Origin: Chloroflexota bacterium
Lineage (GTDB): Bacteria > Chloroflexota > Dehalococcoidia > Lucifugimonadales > VXLM01
Direction of reading: 5' to 3'
DNA length: 32,756 nucleotides
NCBI GenBank assembly: GCA_026713145.1
Contig: JAPOPA010000396.1
Location: 1-32,756 of the forward strand
Shown one piece after another: positions 14,775 to 23,603 of this stretch. The position numbers and the translations under genes were made by a program. The first letter of the stretch is position 1. Each line of letters begins with the position of its first letter. The notes beneath the pieces are model-generated. The model worked only from the letters and a program-made list of their open reading frames with translations. It was not told the origin of the DNA and did not search any database.

Positions 14775-17294
14775 ATGTCGGACTATGAGCCTATCGACCT
14801 ATCGGAACTCTGTAACGCCGGGGCGGACTTCCTGCCCTCGGAGGACCCGCCCGCCATCGGAGCGCAGACGTTTCGTGGCCTGCCGTTTCAGGTGGGCAGG
14901 ACGGGCAGTCCTAACTGTTTCATACGGCTGAGCGAGGGCGACGACCCAGTTAGCATTACGGTCGGGGCGAAGGCCCGGCAGGTCGTCTTTGCTCACCGGC
15001 TCCTGGAGACCGACGTTCCGCAGGGCGGCATGGTGGGCAACCACGTCGCGGACTATGTCTTTCGCACGTCGACGGGCAACGCCGTAACGGTTGCCATTCG
15101 CGAACGGTTCCAGATATCGGCGTTCGGGCCGCCGTACGCTGCCGGGACGTACACCGGCGCTCCTTACGCTCCCTATCAGGCTGTCCCCGACCAAAAGGCC
15201 ACACTATATCCACCCTACGAGGGCGAGTACAGCGACGCGGGCAACAGGCAGACCGAGGCGATGCAGGCGGATGCACGGTGGTACTACCTGTGGGCATGGG
15301 AGAACCCGGACCCGGACGACACTATCGAATCGATAGAGATCACACCAAGGGGCGGGCCCTTCATCATCGCTGCTATAACGCTGGGAAAGGTTGATGAGCA
15401 CCCCCTCTATCGTGAGGCGAACCGTGCGGTAAAGATCGAGATTACCGACCCGGACTTGGCCTCCCAGCCGTTCGATGTCGAGGCGGAGGTCGACCGGGGC
15501 GAGACGACTTATGTCTACCCTCTCCCCAAGGCGAGCGCGGACGAGTTCGTCGAAGGCCCGAACAAGGGCTGGGGCGAGCGGCAAAACGAGACGTCTAGCC
15601 CGTCGTATGTGGAGGTGTCTGCCACGCCGTCGGCCATTCTCAGCGTGAAGCAGGGCGGGACCACCCTTGCACGGGCGAAGTGGGACGCCATCGTGTCGAG
15701 CGGTTCGGTTGCCGGTCCTCAAACGCGCATCGAGCTGATCGACGCCGCCAGGAACTGGGTGAATGTCACGGTTGTGGACGACGACACGGGGCAGCCGGTC
15801 CCCTGCCGCATCCACTTCAGATCGCCGGACGGCGTACCGTACCAGCCACACGGCTTTCACAATCACGTCAACTCAAATCTCGATACGTGGCACAAGGACG
15901 TGGGTGGCGACCTGCGCCTCGGCCAGATCACATACGCCTATATCGACGGCACGTGCCAGGGGTGGCTGCCACGAGGCGAGGTGATCGTCGACATAGCGCG
16001 TGGGTTCGAGTACGAGCCGCTTCGCGAGAGGGTGCAGATCCAACCCGGTCAGCGACGACTCAACCTCCGGCTGAAACGTTGGACGAACATGAACGAACGG
16101 AGATGGTTCAGCGGCGATTCGCACGTCCACTTCCTTACGCCGGATGGCGCCCACCGCGAGTCACAGGCCGAAGACCTCAACGTCGTCAACTTGCTCCAAT
16201 CGCAGTGGGGCAGCCTGTTCACTAACACGGAGGACTTCACGGGCGCGCCAAGCGTCTCCCGCGACGGGAGCAACTTCGTCTACGTCGGACAGGAGAACCG
16301 GCAGCACGCCCTAGGACACATGATCCTCTGGGGGCTCAAACAGCATGTCATGCCGTGGTGCAGCGACGGACTCGGTGAGGCGGAACTGGCAGGAACGATG
16401 GATACCAACCTGAGCGACTGGGCCGACCGCGCTCATGCGCAGGGCGGCTTCGTCATCAATCCGCACTTCAACAGCCCGAACGCCTACGGGGAATACGCGA
16501 CCCTCATCGCCACCGGGCGAATGGACGCCATCGAGATGAAGAACCTCTCCGCGCAGCGGTACGGCGACTACTACGGCTATCTGAACTGCGGGTACCGCCT
16601 GCCAATGGTCAGCGGCACCGACAAGATGAGTAGCGACATCCCCGTCGGCGGGCATCGGGCTTACGTCAACATCCCCGAGGATGAGGAGTTCACGTACGAA
16701 ACTTGGTGCCGCAACGCAGTGAAGGGACGGACGTTCATCAGCGGCGGCCCGATGATCGGCTTCTCTGTGGACGGCAGGGAGATCGGCGACACCGTCGAGC
16801 TTTCCGGCGCGGGCACCGTCGAGGTCAAGGCATGGGCCGAGAGCATCTTCCCGATCCACAGCCTCGAAATCCTGAGCGGAGGGCGCGTTGTAGCCTCCGC
16901 CGAGTCCCGGCAGGGAACGCGGCGGCTGGAGCTAAGCGAGCAGATCGCCGTGGAAGGTCATACGTGGCTTGCGGCTCGGTGCGGCGGCCCCGGCTACTAC
17001 GACAACCGCATAGACTTCGGAACGAGTGGCCACGAGGTATACGCGCACACATCGCCCATCTACGTCGCGTGCGGAGGCGAGTGGCAGATGTTCGACCGGC
17101 GAGTGGCGGACAATATACTTACGTCGGTCGAGGGGACGCTAGCCTATATCCGTGGAAACACCCTCCAACATGATCCTGAGCGTACTACGCATCATCACGG
17201 CGAAGACGACCACATGGCCTACCTGGAGCGTCCTTTCATCGAGGCGCGCGAGGCTGTGCACAAGCGAATGCACGAGATGGGGTTAGCGCACTAG
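14775..17294 (+). CDS. CehA/McbA-family metallohydrolase with PHP domain
   Basis: The ATG at 14775 lies 9 bases after AGGAG, giving 839 residues. About 430 residues of beta-rich sequence come first. A PHP-type metallohydrolase domain follows: FSGDSHVHF (H450, H452), INPHFNSP (H564) and MVSGTDKMSS (D616), the metal-binding set of CehA/McbA proteins. CehA and McbA hydrolyse carbaryl-type carbamates, but most family members have unknown natural substrates. The C-terminus carries a beta-sandwich (EIGDTVELSGAGTVEVKAWAE) and an HHHGEDD-containing tail. No signal peptide is seen. It follows the two barrel hydrolases on the same strand after a 174-bp gap and may act on a related compound. Confidence 0.88.
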   Translation: MSDYEPIDLSELCNAGADFLPSEDPPAIGAQTFRGLPFQVGRTGSPNCFIRLSEGDDPVSITVGAKARQVVFAHRLLETDVPQGGMVGNHVADYVFRTSTGNAVTVAIRERFQISAFGPPYAAGTYTGAPYAPYQAVPDQKATLYPPYEGEYSDAGNRQTEAMQADARWYYLWAWENPDPDDTIESIEITPRGGPFIIAAITLGKVDEHPLYREANRAVKIEITDPDLASQPFDVEAEVDRGETTYVYPLPKASADEFVEGPNKGWGERQNETSSPSYVEVSATPSAILSVKQGGTTLARAKWDAIVSSGSVAGPQTRIELIDAARNWVNVTVVDDDTGQPVPCRIHFRSPDGVPYQPHGFHNHVNSNLDTWHKDVGGDLRLGQITYAYIDGTCQGWLPRGEVIVDIARGFEYEPLRERVQIQPGQRRLNLRLKRWTNMNERRWFSGDSHVHFLTPDGAHRESQAEDLNVVNLLQSQWGSLFTNTEDFTGAPSVSRDGSNFVYVGQENRQHALGHMILWGLKQHVMPWCSDGLGEAELAGTMDTNLSDWADRAHAQGGFVINPHFNSPNAYGEYATLIATGRMDAIEMKNLSAQRYGDYYGYLNCGYRLPMVSGTDKMSSDIPVGGHRAYVNIPEDEEFTYETWCRNAVKGRTFISGGPMIGFSVDGREIGDTVELSGAGTVEVKAWAESIFPIHSLEILSGGRVVASAESRQGTRRLELSEQIAVEGHTWLAARCGGPGYYDNRIDFGTSGHEVYAHTSPIYVACGGEWQMFDRRVADNILTSVEGTLAYIRGNTLQHDPERTTHHHGEDDHMAYLERPFIEAREAVHKRMHEMGLAH

Positions 17295-17478
17295 GGGAGC
17301 GCTCTTCACACCTTCTCCACTGATGCCGCTATGGAAGATTGCCAAGAATAGTCTTGAAAGTCGGCTGGTTTCGTTCCCCTTGTGGTAAAATTCTGCGCGA
17401 AAACGCCGCTCCGACAGACCGCAATTTGGGTTCTCAGGTGTTGGAGCGAGCAACTAGACTCCGAGGCTGTGTCTTTGT

Positions 17479-19359
17479 ATGCGTTTCTTAATTGATGCTT
17501 GGCGTCGGATAGGCACGCGCCTGTACATAGCGTTGGGTTTTGCAGTGCTCCTGACGCTGGTGTCGAGCATGGTCGGCATCTACTACTTCGAACGAAGCGG
17601 TGACCTGAACTTCCAGGTGAGGTCGGAGTCGGTGCCCGTGCTGGAAGCGGCGTGGTCGGCCGCGCGCGAGGGAGAGCGGATACGCTCGATAGGGATCGGA
17701 CTGCTTGGCGAGCCGGATGCCGCTCCTGCCGCCTCACAGCGAGAATCCGTAGAGGCAGTCCTTGGGCGGCTGGAAGCTGACCTGGGCGTGGTCGGTTCCG
17801 CTCCCGCCCTTTCATCGGACGCACAAGAGGTATATGACGCCGCTTTCAACTTGGCGAGGGTCGTCGATGACCTGACACTGAATCGAGGATTCTTGCAGGA
17901 AGCAAACGCGGTAGCCTCCGACCTTGATACTCGTGTCGGAGTAGCCTCAACGACTGACGGGGCGAATCTGCCCGCGCTGGCCGTCCTGAGCCGGATGTCG
18001 TCAGCAGGCGATGAGACGGAGTTGGACGGCCTGTGGGACGAATTCGCAGGTCTTTCGGTGACCGGCGGCGTTGACACTTCCCTGGGTGAAGGAGTGTACG
18101 TCGCGCGGGGACAGCAACTCGCGCTTGCCTCCAAGACCGCAGAGTTGGCAGTCGCATTTGACGGCGCCGAGGCTACCTTGAGTAGCTCCGTGACCCGCCT
18201 GCTGGAGGGCGCCCAGGCCGAGTCTTCGGAAGCTCTGGAGTCCTCCGTCCGCAGTTTCGACGAGGGAAGGCTTCTGCTGGCGCTGATCAGCGTGGCCAGC
18301 GTGATAGCCGCTACTCTCGCGGCTTGGCTATGGGTCGGCAACGGCTTGGTGCGACGGCTCTCCCGGTTGTCGGAGCGCATGCGAGGGATGGCGGCCGGAG
18401 ACATCGAGACGCCGATTCCCGAGGTGAGTCGCGACGAGGTCGGCGAGTTGGCCGGCACCCTGGAGGTATGGCGGCAACAGGCACTGGAGGTCCAGCGCCT
18501 GAACCTCGTCGAGCGCCTGTACGGGGAACTGCGCGAGGCAAACGCGGAACTGGAACGAATGCAGGAGCGTCTGATCGCCCAGGGGAAGCTCGCCGCCCTG
18601 GGCGAGTTGGTGTCCGGCGTAGCTCACGAGATCAGCAACCCCCTGAACTTCGTCAAGAACTTCACGGAAGGCTCGCTGGAGTCGTACAAGGAACTTACCG
18701 ACGTCTTGAACGACTACCGGAGTGAGATGAAGGAAGACGATGTTACTTTGCTGGACGAGATCAGTGAAGAACTCACCGACAGCTTGGAGAGGGTGCACTC
18801 CAATGGGACTCGAGCCTACGCCATTGTGGAGCGAATGAGCGGCTTGGGCGTCGTAGGCGGAGAACTTGTCCCAACCGACCTGAACAACGTGCTGCGGTCG
18901 GCCGTTCAGACAGGATGTGACACTTTCCGGGCAAATTGGGATGACTACGTGGTCCAGCCGGAGTATGACCTTGATTGCTCGGTCGATAGGGTCCCGATGG
19001 TGGCGCAAGACTTCAGCGAGGCTGTGGTCAACCTCATAACGAATGCCTGCTACGCTATGCGGCAGAAGCAAGAGACCGAGGGCGACGGCTACGAACCGGT
19101 CTTGACCGTTTCCACTCGCCAGGTCGACGGAGACGTGGAAATTCGGGTCCACGACAATGGCACCGGAATCGCGGACGACGTGATCGGGCGAATATTCGAC
19201 CCGTTCTTCTCAACACGCGAGGGCATCATGGGCGCCGGACTGGGCTTGGCGATCTCGGCGGACGTGGCGCGGCGAGCCGGAGGCAACTTGTCGGTCGATT
19301 CGGTGCACGGCGAGTACGCGGAATTCACCCTGAGTATGCCGACCGAGAAGAATGACTGA
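17479..19359 (+). CDS. Membrane sensor histidine kinase (HAMP-HisKA-HATPase)
   Basis: A 626-residue kinase. The first membrane helix lies at about 15-37 (LYIALGFAVLLTLVSSMVGIYYF) and the second at about 264-290, enclosing a periplasmic sensor of about 225 residues rich in Ala/Ser/Glu, probably a helical bundle. HAMP follows at about 290-345 (RMRGMAAGDIETPIPEVSRDEVGELA), then a coiled coil. The dimerisation domain carries LVSGVAHEISNPLNF with phospho-acceptor H383. The ATPase part shows VNLITNACYAM, HDNGTGIADD and GAGLGLAIS. All key residues look intact. No response regulator is in the window, so it is an orphan kinase here. The gene precedes the symporter on the same strand by 171 bases, allowing but not proving a link to solute uptake. 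Confidence 0.93.
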   Translation: MRFLIDAWRRIGTRLYIALGFAVLLTLVSSMVGIYYFERSGDLNFQVRSESVPVLEAAWSAAREGERIRSIGIGLLGEPDAAPAASQRESVEAVLGRLEADLGVVGSAPALSSDAQEVYDAAFNLARVVDDLTLNRGFLQEANAVASDLDTRVGVASTTDGANLPALAVLSRMSSAGDETELDGLWDEFAGLSVTGGVDTSLGEGVYVARGQQLALASKTAELAVAFDGAEATLSSSVTRLLEGAQAESSEALESSVRSFDEGRLLLALISVASVIAATLAAWLWVGNGLVRRLSRLSERMRGMAAGDIETPIPEVSRDEVGELAGTLEVWRQQALEVQRLNLVERLYGELREANAELERMQERLIAQGKLAALGELVSGVAHEISNPLNFVKNFTEGSLESYKELTDVLNDYRSEMKEDDVTLLDEISEELTDSLERVHSNGTRAYAIVERMSGLGVVGGELVPTDLNNVLRSAVQTGCDTFRANWDDYVVQPEYDLDCSVDRVPMVAQDFSEAVVNLITNACYAMRQKQETEGDGYEPVLTVSTRQVDGDVEIRVHDNGTGIADDVIGRIFDPFFSTREGIMGAGLGLAISADVARRAGGNLSVDSVHGEYAEFTLSMPTEKND

Positions 19360-19530
19360 GCTGCTCATGGGTCTGAAGTGTCTGCTTCACGTTGTCCGGA
19401 GCGCTGCGTTTACTGAACCCACCAGGGGTTGACCTGACCTTACCACCGGCTTGTGATGCTCCCGTATACTAGTCACTGCCTTCTCTACCTGATACTCCCT
19501 TTCAAAATCCCCAACTAAGGAATTGGGTCC

Positions 19531-20964
19531 GTGACTTCCGACGAATACTGGATACTACTAGTCTTCATAGCCTACTTCGTCGCCCTTATTGCCATATCCG
19601 TCCTCCGGTCTCGACAGATGGAAGATATGTCGGACTACGTGCTGGGCGGACGCAAGATGGGCCCCTTCACCTCCGCCCTGAGCTCCGCCTCCTCGGCCTC
19701 CAGTGGCTGGACCATGCTCGTGTTCCCTGCCCTCGCCTTTGCGGCAGGCCTTATCCACATGTGGACGGCCATAGGCATCGCTCTTGGCCACTGGCTGGTG
19801 TGGACGGTCTTGGCGAAGCGACTGCGGCGCTACACCATAGCAACCGACGATTCGCTCACTCTGCCGGAGTTCCTTGAGAGACGCTTCATGGATCGAACGG
19901 GAACCCTGCGCACAGTGTCGGCGATCATTACCATCTTCTTCGTAGTCTTCTACGTCAGCTCCGGTCTCGTTTCCGGGGCAAAGCTGCTTGAGGTAGTCTT
20001 CGACTTCAGCCACGAGGAGTACCACTTCGCAGGCGTCCTGATAACCCTGGCGGCCATCACCTCGTATACCTTCATCGGCGGCTTCCTCGCCGTCTCCCGC
20101 ACCGATGTATTTCAGTCTCTGATTATGCTGGCAGGATTTGTCCTCTTGCCTGCGATGCTGATCACGATGGCCAACGACCCATTCCAGGGTCTCGGAACGA
20201 CCGGAGAGGGATTCTGGAACCCGTTAACCGGCGAATCGGACAACGCCATCGGTCTCGTGTTCCTCCTCTCGACTGCCGGCTGGGGCTTGGGCGCACTCGG
20301 CTCACAGCGGATACTCGCCCGCGTGATGGCGGTAGAGCGCGAAGAATACATACCCGGCAGTCGAAATATCGGAGTGTCCTGGGTGATCCTGATGTTCGGC
20401 TTCGGCTTGCTGCTCGGAGTGGTCGCCGTGCCGGCTCTGACGGAGCGGGGTCTGCTCGAAGTCGTGATGGCAGACCCGGAACGCGTGTACCTGATTACCT
20501 CCACCACATTCTTCCACCCCCTCGTCGCGGGCCTGCTGCTCACCGCGGTCATCGCAGCCGTGATGAGTACTGCCGACTCGCAGCTCCTGCTGGCGTCTGC
20601 CGTCGCCACGGACGACATGCCCTTCATTAAGCGGTTTGCCTACTCCATCGATACGGGTTCCCGCGTCTGGCTGGGTCGCGGGATGCTGCTCTTGGTTGGA
20701 GTGATTTCAGCCATCGTGTCCATCTACCAACCGGACTCGGTGTTCAGCCTCGTGTCCCTGGCATGGGGAGGCATGGGCGCCGCCTTCGGCCCTGCCATAG
20801 TCCTTGCCCTGTACTGGCGACGGTTCAACTTCTGGGGCGCGTTGACGGCGATCTTGGTGGGCACCGTGGTCGCCACGCTGTGGTGGTATCTCCCCCTCGA
20901 TCCCGGCTCAACGCCGCCGCTCGACGCGCTCTCAGGCCTGTGGGAAATCTTGAAGGACACCTAA
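19531..20964 (+). CDS. Sodium/solute symporter (SSS/PutP-like), ended early by an in-frame TAA
   Basis: A GTG start at 19531 after an AAGGA site gives 477 residues. It matches the SSS family: DYVLGGRKMGPFTSALSSASSASSGWTM (about 35-62) is the Na+-binding first core-helix region, and YTFIGGFLAVSRTDVFQSLIML the conserved mid-protein helix. About 12 membrane helices are predicted. Family members import proline, pantothenate, acetate or sugars with Na+; the PutP-like 'GGRxMG...SASSGW' pattern leans to an amino acid. The frame continues past the TAA at 20962-20964 with a normal-looking symporter C-terminus up to a TAG at 21106-21108. So the gene has lost its last membrane helix or contains a recent nonsense change. 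It may still be active without this tail. Confidence 0.88.
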   Translation: MTSDEYWILLVFIAYFVALIAISVLRSRQMEDMSDYVLGGRKMGPFTSALSSASSASSGWTMLVFPALAFAAGLIHMWTAIGIALGHWLVWTVLAKRLRRYTIATDDSLTLPEFLERRFMDRTGTLRTVSAIITIFFVVFYVSSGLVSGAKLLEVVFDFSHEEYHFAGVLITLAAITSYTFIGGFLAVSRTDVFQSLIMLAGFVLLPAMLITMANDPFQGLGTTGEGFWNPLTGESDNAIGLVFLLSTAGWGLGALGSQRILARVMAVEREEYIPGSRNIGVSWVILMFGFGLLLGVVAVPALTERGLLEVVMADPERVYLITSTTFFHPLVAGLLLTAVIAAVMSTADSQLLLASAVATDDMPFIKRFAYSIDTGSRVWLGRGMLLLVGVISAIVSIYQPDSVFSLVSLAWGGMGAAFGPAIVLALYWRRFNFWGALTAILVGTVVATLWWYLPLDPGSTPPLDALSGLWEILKDT

Positions 20965-21108
20965 ACCGGCTGGTGGAACATCCATCCTGCAACGCCCGGC
21001 TTCCTGATCGCCACGCCCACGGCAGTGCTCGTAACGCTGCTTACAGCCACCCCTGCCCGACAGATGGCCGAACTCTTCGACCGGGTAACCGCAGCCGACG
21101 CGAAATAG
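20965..21108 (+). pseudogene. Detached C-terminal tail of the symporter, in frame after a stop codon
   Basis: In the same frame as the symporter and with no further stop until 21108, 47 codons read as TGWWNIHPATPGFLIA, TPTAVLVTLLTATP and MAELFDRVTAADAK. A final helix followed by an amphipathic tail is what PutP-like proteins have at this place. The full frame would encode 525 residues around one TAA. Between 21109 and the XRE-ImmA gene at 21321, about 210 bp hold nothing recognisable. Confidence 0.7.
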
Positions 21109-21320
21109 CCCAATCGGGACAAGCGCAAAGAACGCGCCATACGGTCAACCACCCCAGACGCGACGCCTCGTCCTCTGCCCCCAATTCACGGACTCTGAGG
21201 GGGCGTACGCGATCATTCAGGACATCGCCAGTTGATAATCTAGCGTGGAATCAAGAACCGAAAGAAACTGATTCAGCGTCTTCCAGTCCAGCACGCGTCT
21301 ACGAAGAGACTTAACTGGCG

Positions 21321-22475
21321 CTATTGGAACAAGCCTTCCAAGTCCCTGATGGCTTGGTTATATGCAGATTCTTCGTCGAGATACCCATGGGGAAGGTTCG
21401 CCAACTGTTCGATATCCTCTCGATTGAAAGGCAGGGCAGCTACGATTTGCGATCGTTCCAGTACATCGTTGTCGATGATTGCCTCGAACACTCGCCGAAC
21501 TAGGCGAGGCTTTTCCACTTCCGTTTCTCGATCCAAGGGCTCCCCCCGGTTCCAGCCCCGTCGGTTGTAATTTATGTATAGGCGCCTAGCCTCTTCCCGA
21601 TCAATGATGTTTAACTCCTGTGCTCGGTAAACCATCATTTTGATCGAGGTCCTCCACCTTGGCTTCAGAGTACGGAACACATCAAGGGTCGGGGCAGTTA
21701 TGTCAGGCGAGAAAGTGGAAGCGGGCGTCAGCAAGGCCGCAGCGAACCGATCCGCCTGGGACTCAATCATTTTGAAATATCTCTGGTCTTGGAACTCTAG
21801 CGGCGTAACTGTTCTATGCAAAACCAAGTGGCCGAGTTCGTGGCAGACGTTGAACCTTGTTCTGAAAGGGGATGGAATGTCAGTCCCTAGCACTATGTAT
21901 GGCCGCTGGTCATCATGATCTAGTGTAGAAAAGGCACTGAGATCCCTAGCGTTCATAGGAACCATCGTCACAATGATTCCGTTTTTCTCTGCTAACAATG
22001 TGACGTTACTTATCGGCCCGTCGCCTAGATTCCAATGGCGCCTCGTGCGCCTAGCGGACTCTTCAATGGCCTCATCTTCTAGCCTAGACCAGTCAAGGCC
22101 GTCGGGTGGGAAGTTCGGCGCTGGTAATGTGACAAACTGATCCAGATATTGAAGAATCTCACGTAGCCAAGTTCTCTGATGCTGGGCTCGCCTTCTTGTT
22201 GATTTAGTAGTGGAAGACTTGGATCGCTCAAAGATGGTCTGCCGAGTATCTTCAAGGCGAATTCCGGGCCGAAAGAAGAATTCTGTCCTGAAATTAAGTG
22301 TCTCAGTGATCTTGGCTAGGACTTCAGGGCTAGGTGTCCAATGTCCATTTTCGTATGCCGATACTGTGGCAGGCGTGACGTCGACCATTTCCGCTAAGGA
22401 TACCGCGGTTAGCTGGCGAACCTCTCTAGCCTCCCTGAGCCTACTGCCTACAAATCCCGGGCTACTTGTCGGCAT
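21321..22475 (-). CDS. XRE-family regulator fused to ImmA/IrrE-type metallopeptidase
   Basis: A 384-residue protein. The N-terminal HTH spans about 11-62 (LREAREVRQLTAVSLAEMVDVTPATVSAYENG). The ImmA/IrrE (PF06114-type) zinc peptidase domain has HELGH (212-216) and a third metal ligand E238 in MIESQADRFAAALLTP. A C-terminal ~130 residues follow, helical and charged. The ATG at 22475 has a GAAGGAGG site lying inside the upstream gene. Such fusions regulate mobile elements or act in toxin-antitoxin-like defence modules by cleaving a repressor or partner. It overlaps the unknown gene upstream by 14 bases, so the two are co-translated. The region is clearly AT-richer than its surroundings. Confidence 0.9.
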   Translation of the reverse strand: MPTSSPGFVGSRLREAREVRQLTAVSLAEMVDVTPATVSAYENGHWTPSPEVLAKITETLNFRTEFFFRPGIRLEDTRQTIFERSKSSTTKSTRRRAQHQRTWLREILQYLDQFVTLPAPNFPPDGLDWSRLEDEAIEESARRTRRHWNLGDGPISNVTLLAEKNGIIVTMVPMNARDLSAFSTLDHDDQRPYIVLGTDIPSPFRTRFNVCHELGHLVLHRTVTPLEFQDQRYFKMIESQADRFAAALLTPASTFSPDITAPTLDVFRTLKPRWRTSIKMMVYRAQELNIIDREEARRLYINYNRRGWNRGEPLDRETEVEKPRLVRRVFEAIIDNDVLERSQIVAALPFNREDIEQLANLPHGYLDEESAYNQAIRDLEGLFQ

Positions 22476-23121
22476 TCAGCGCCTCCTTCTTGAGTGTCAC
22501 CCCTAAACCCTCTTCCTCACTAATGTACTCTATTTCAGTTGGATCCCCCAAAGACCATTCGGCTATGTAGGAATCCAGGGGTATGGAAGGACGGCGGTTC
22601 CCGCCACCCCAGTGAGGGAAAGCTACATATATGAACCCCAGCTCCTGACGCTTCTGGCCTCTCAGCCCGCTGGGTCCATGAAGTATCTGAATATATTCAG
22701 CTGTCGATTTCGTTGGAATGGCAAGCCTAAACTCGTCCTGAGCCGTAACCTCGAACCAGCTCTGTAGCCCTTCGGCATAATCGTTCCGAAATCGCGCCGG
22801 TCTAGGTGGAGATTCGGGGTTCTCAACCGCAGAGATTGTCAGGAATAGCCTATCCTCAATCACAACTTTCACGTGGAATGCACTACCTCGTCGGTTTGGC
22901 ACGAACTGGGAAACCATTCCGGCGGTTTCGATTTGGAATACCTTATTCAGGACATTGTGCGCCAAGTACTGGCCAAAGGCAGTATGGACCACAGCTGGTT
23001 GGAACTTATACTCGTCCATCTGAACACAAGTATCGGCCCATGCGTCCTGAATGGCAGCCCTGATGGCTTCCAAGGCGACTCTGAGGCTTGCAGTTGCTGT
23101 TGTTTGAAGTTCTTGCGTCAT
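22462..23121 (-). CDS. Unknown 219-residue protein co-translated with the XRE-ImmA gene
   Basis: A 219-residue soluble protein. An N-terminal helix (SLRVALEAIRAAIQDAWADTC) is followed by a mixed alpha/beta region (FHVKVVIEDRLFLTISAVENP) and segments FIYVAFPHWGGGNRRPS and SYIAEWSLGD. No signal, membrane helix or named domain is recognised. It heads the operon and its 3' end overlaps the XRE-ImmA start, which is how partner genes of ImmA-containing modules are often placed. It is therefore a candidate toxin or target of the peptidase, purely from context. Codon use is AT-rich like that of its partner. Confidence 0.75.
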   Translation of the reverse strand: MTQELQTTATASLRVALEAIRAAIQDAWADTCVQMDEYKFQPAVVHTAFGQYLAHNVLNKVFQIETAGMVSQFVPNRRGSAFHVKVVIEDRLFLTISAVENPESPPRPARFRNDYAEGLQSWFEVTAQDEFRLAIPTKSTAEYIQILHGPSGLRGQKRQELGFIYVAFPHWGGGNRRPSIPLDSYIAEWSLGDPTEIEYISEEEGLGVTLKKEALNADK

Positions 23122-23143
23122 TTATGCACCCTACCCTAAAAGG

Positions 23144-23156
23144 TTAAGTCTCTTAA
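23144..23156. promoter_or_regulatory. Small palindrome in the divergent promoter region, possible operator
   Basis: TTAAG-TCT-CTTAA forms a 5+5 inverted repeat 23 bases upstream of the unknown 219-residue gene, in the gap shared with the divergent small membrane protein. It could be the site bound by the HTH of the XRE-ImmA protein. The repeat is short and could arise by chance. Confidence 0.3.
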
Positions 23157-23243
23157 GGTATGATGCACTTTTCTTGCAAAAAGATCAAGTGGAGTGGTAG
23201 AGTAACTGAAAGCGGCCCCAACGCTTTAGCATCAGGGCCGAAA

Positions 23244-23308
23244 CTCGGTATCACCGAGCGAGTCAGACACTCCTCAGGATACCGACACTTGCCGGGTGCG
23301 TCAAGTGT
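23244..23308 (+). promoter_or_regulatory. Two potential hairpins in the leader of the small membrane protein
   Basis: CTCGGT-ATC-ACCGAG (23244-23258) and ACACTTG-(10 bases)-CAAGTGT (23285-23308) can form stems ahead of the AGGAGGTG ribosome site at 23333. A possible promoter lies upstream (TTGCAA at 23174-23179, 18-base gap, TAGAGT). No known riboswitch is recognised. Confidence 0.3.
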
Positions 23309-23345
23309 GAGGCCGCTTCCTAATCTAATCGTAGGAGGTGGCGAC

Positions 23346-23573
23346 ATGCCCCGAAATCATGAAGAAGCTGACGAGGAAACTCAGACCAAGAACGGCATCC
23401 CGTTGCGAAAGAACGTCCTGGCGTTGATGGGAATTGCTTACGGCATCCTATTCCTAATCTTCGCCGTGGTTGCGATTTTCGATACTCCCTCAAGTGCGTA
23501 TGGAATAATCGGCGGTCCGTTCGTGGCCTTGATTGGCGGGACCCTCGCAATCGCCAAGGATCTAGTTAGGTAA
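23346..23573 (+). CDS. Small two-helix membrane protein
   Basis: The ATG at 23346 follows a perfect AGGAGGTG by 5 bases, giving 75 residues; longer upstream readings lack support. A charged acidic N-terminus (HEEADEETQTKNG) precedes two hydrophobic segments (NVLALMGIAYGILFLIFAVVAIF and GIIGGPFVALIGGTLAIA) and ends in KDLVR. I do not recognise it. It is divergent from the XRE-ImmA operon and might be an immunity or holin-like component, but size and topology alone do not show this. Confidence 0.65.
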   Translation: MPRNHEEADEETQTKNGIPLRKNVLALMGIAYGILFLIFAVVAIFDTPSSAYGIIGGPFVALIGGTLAIAKDLVR

Positions 23574-23603
23574 TTGGTATCCGGCGATATACGTCTCGTT
23601 CTT

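Noticed and set aside
17583-18458. Open frame of 291 codons on the minus strand
   Set aside because: Its Ser/Arg/Pro-rich translation is the antisense shadow of the histidine kinase sensor region.
20763-21314. Plus-strand frame of 183 codons after the symporter
   Set aside because: It overlaps the symporter in another frame and has a low-complexity Arg/Ser/Pro composition. The symporter's own frame explains the sequence up to 21108.
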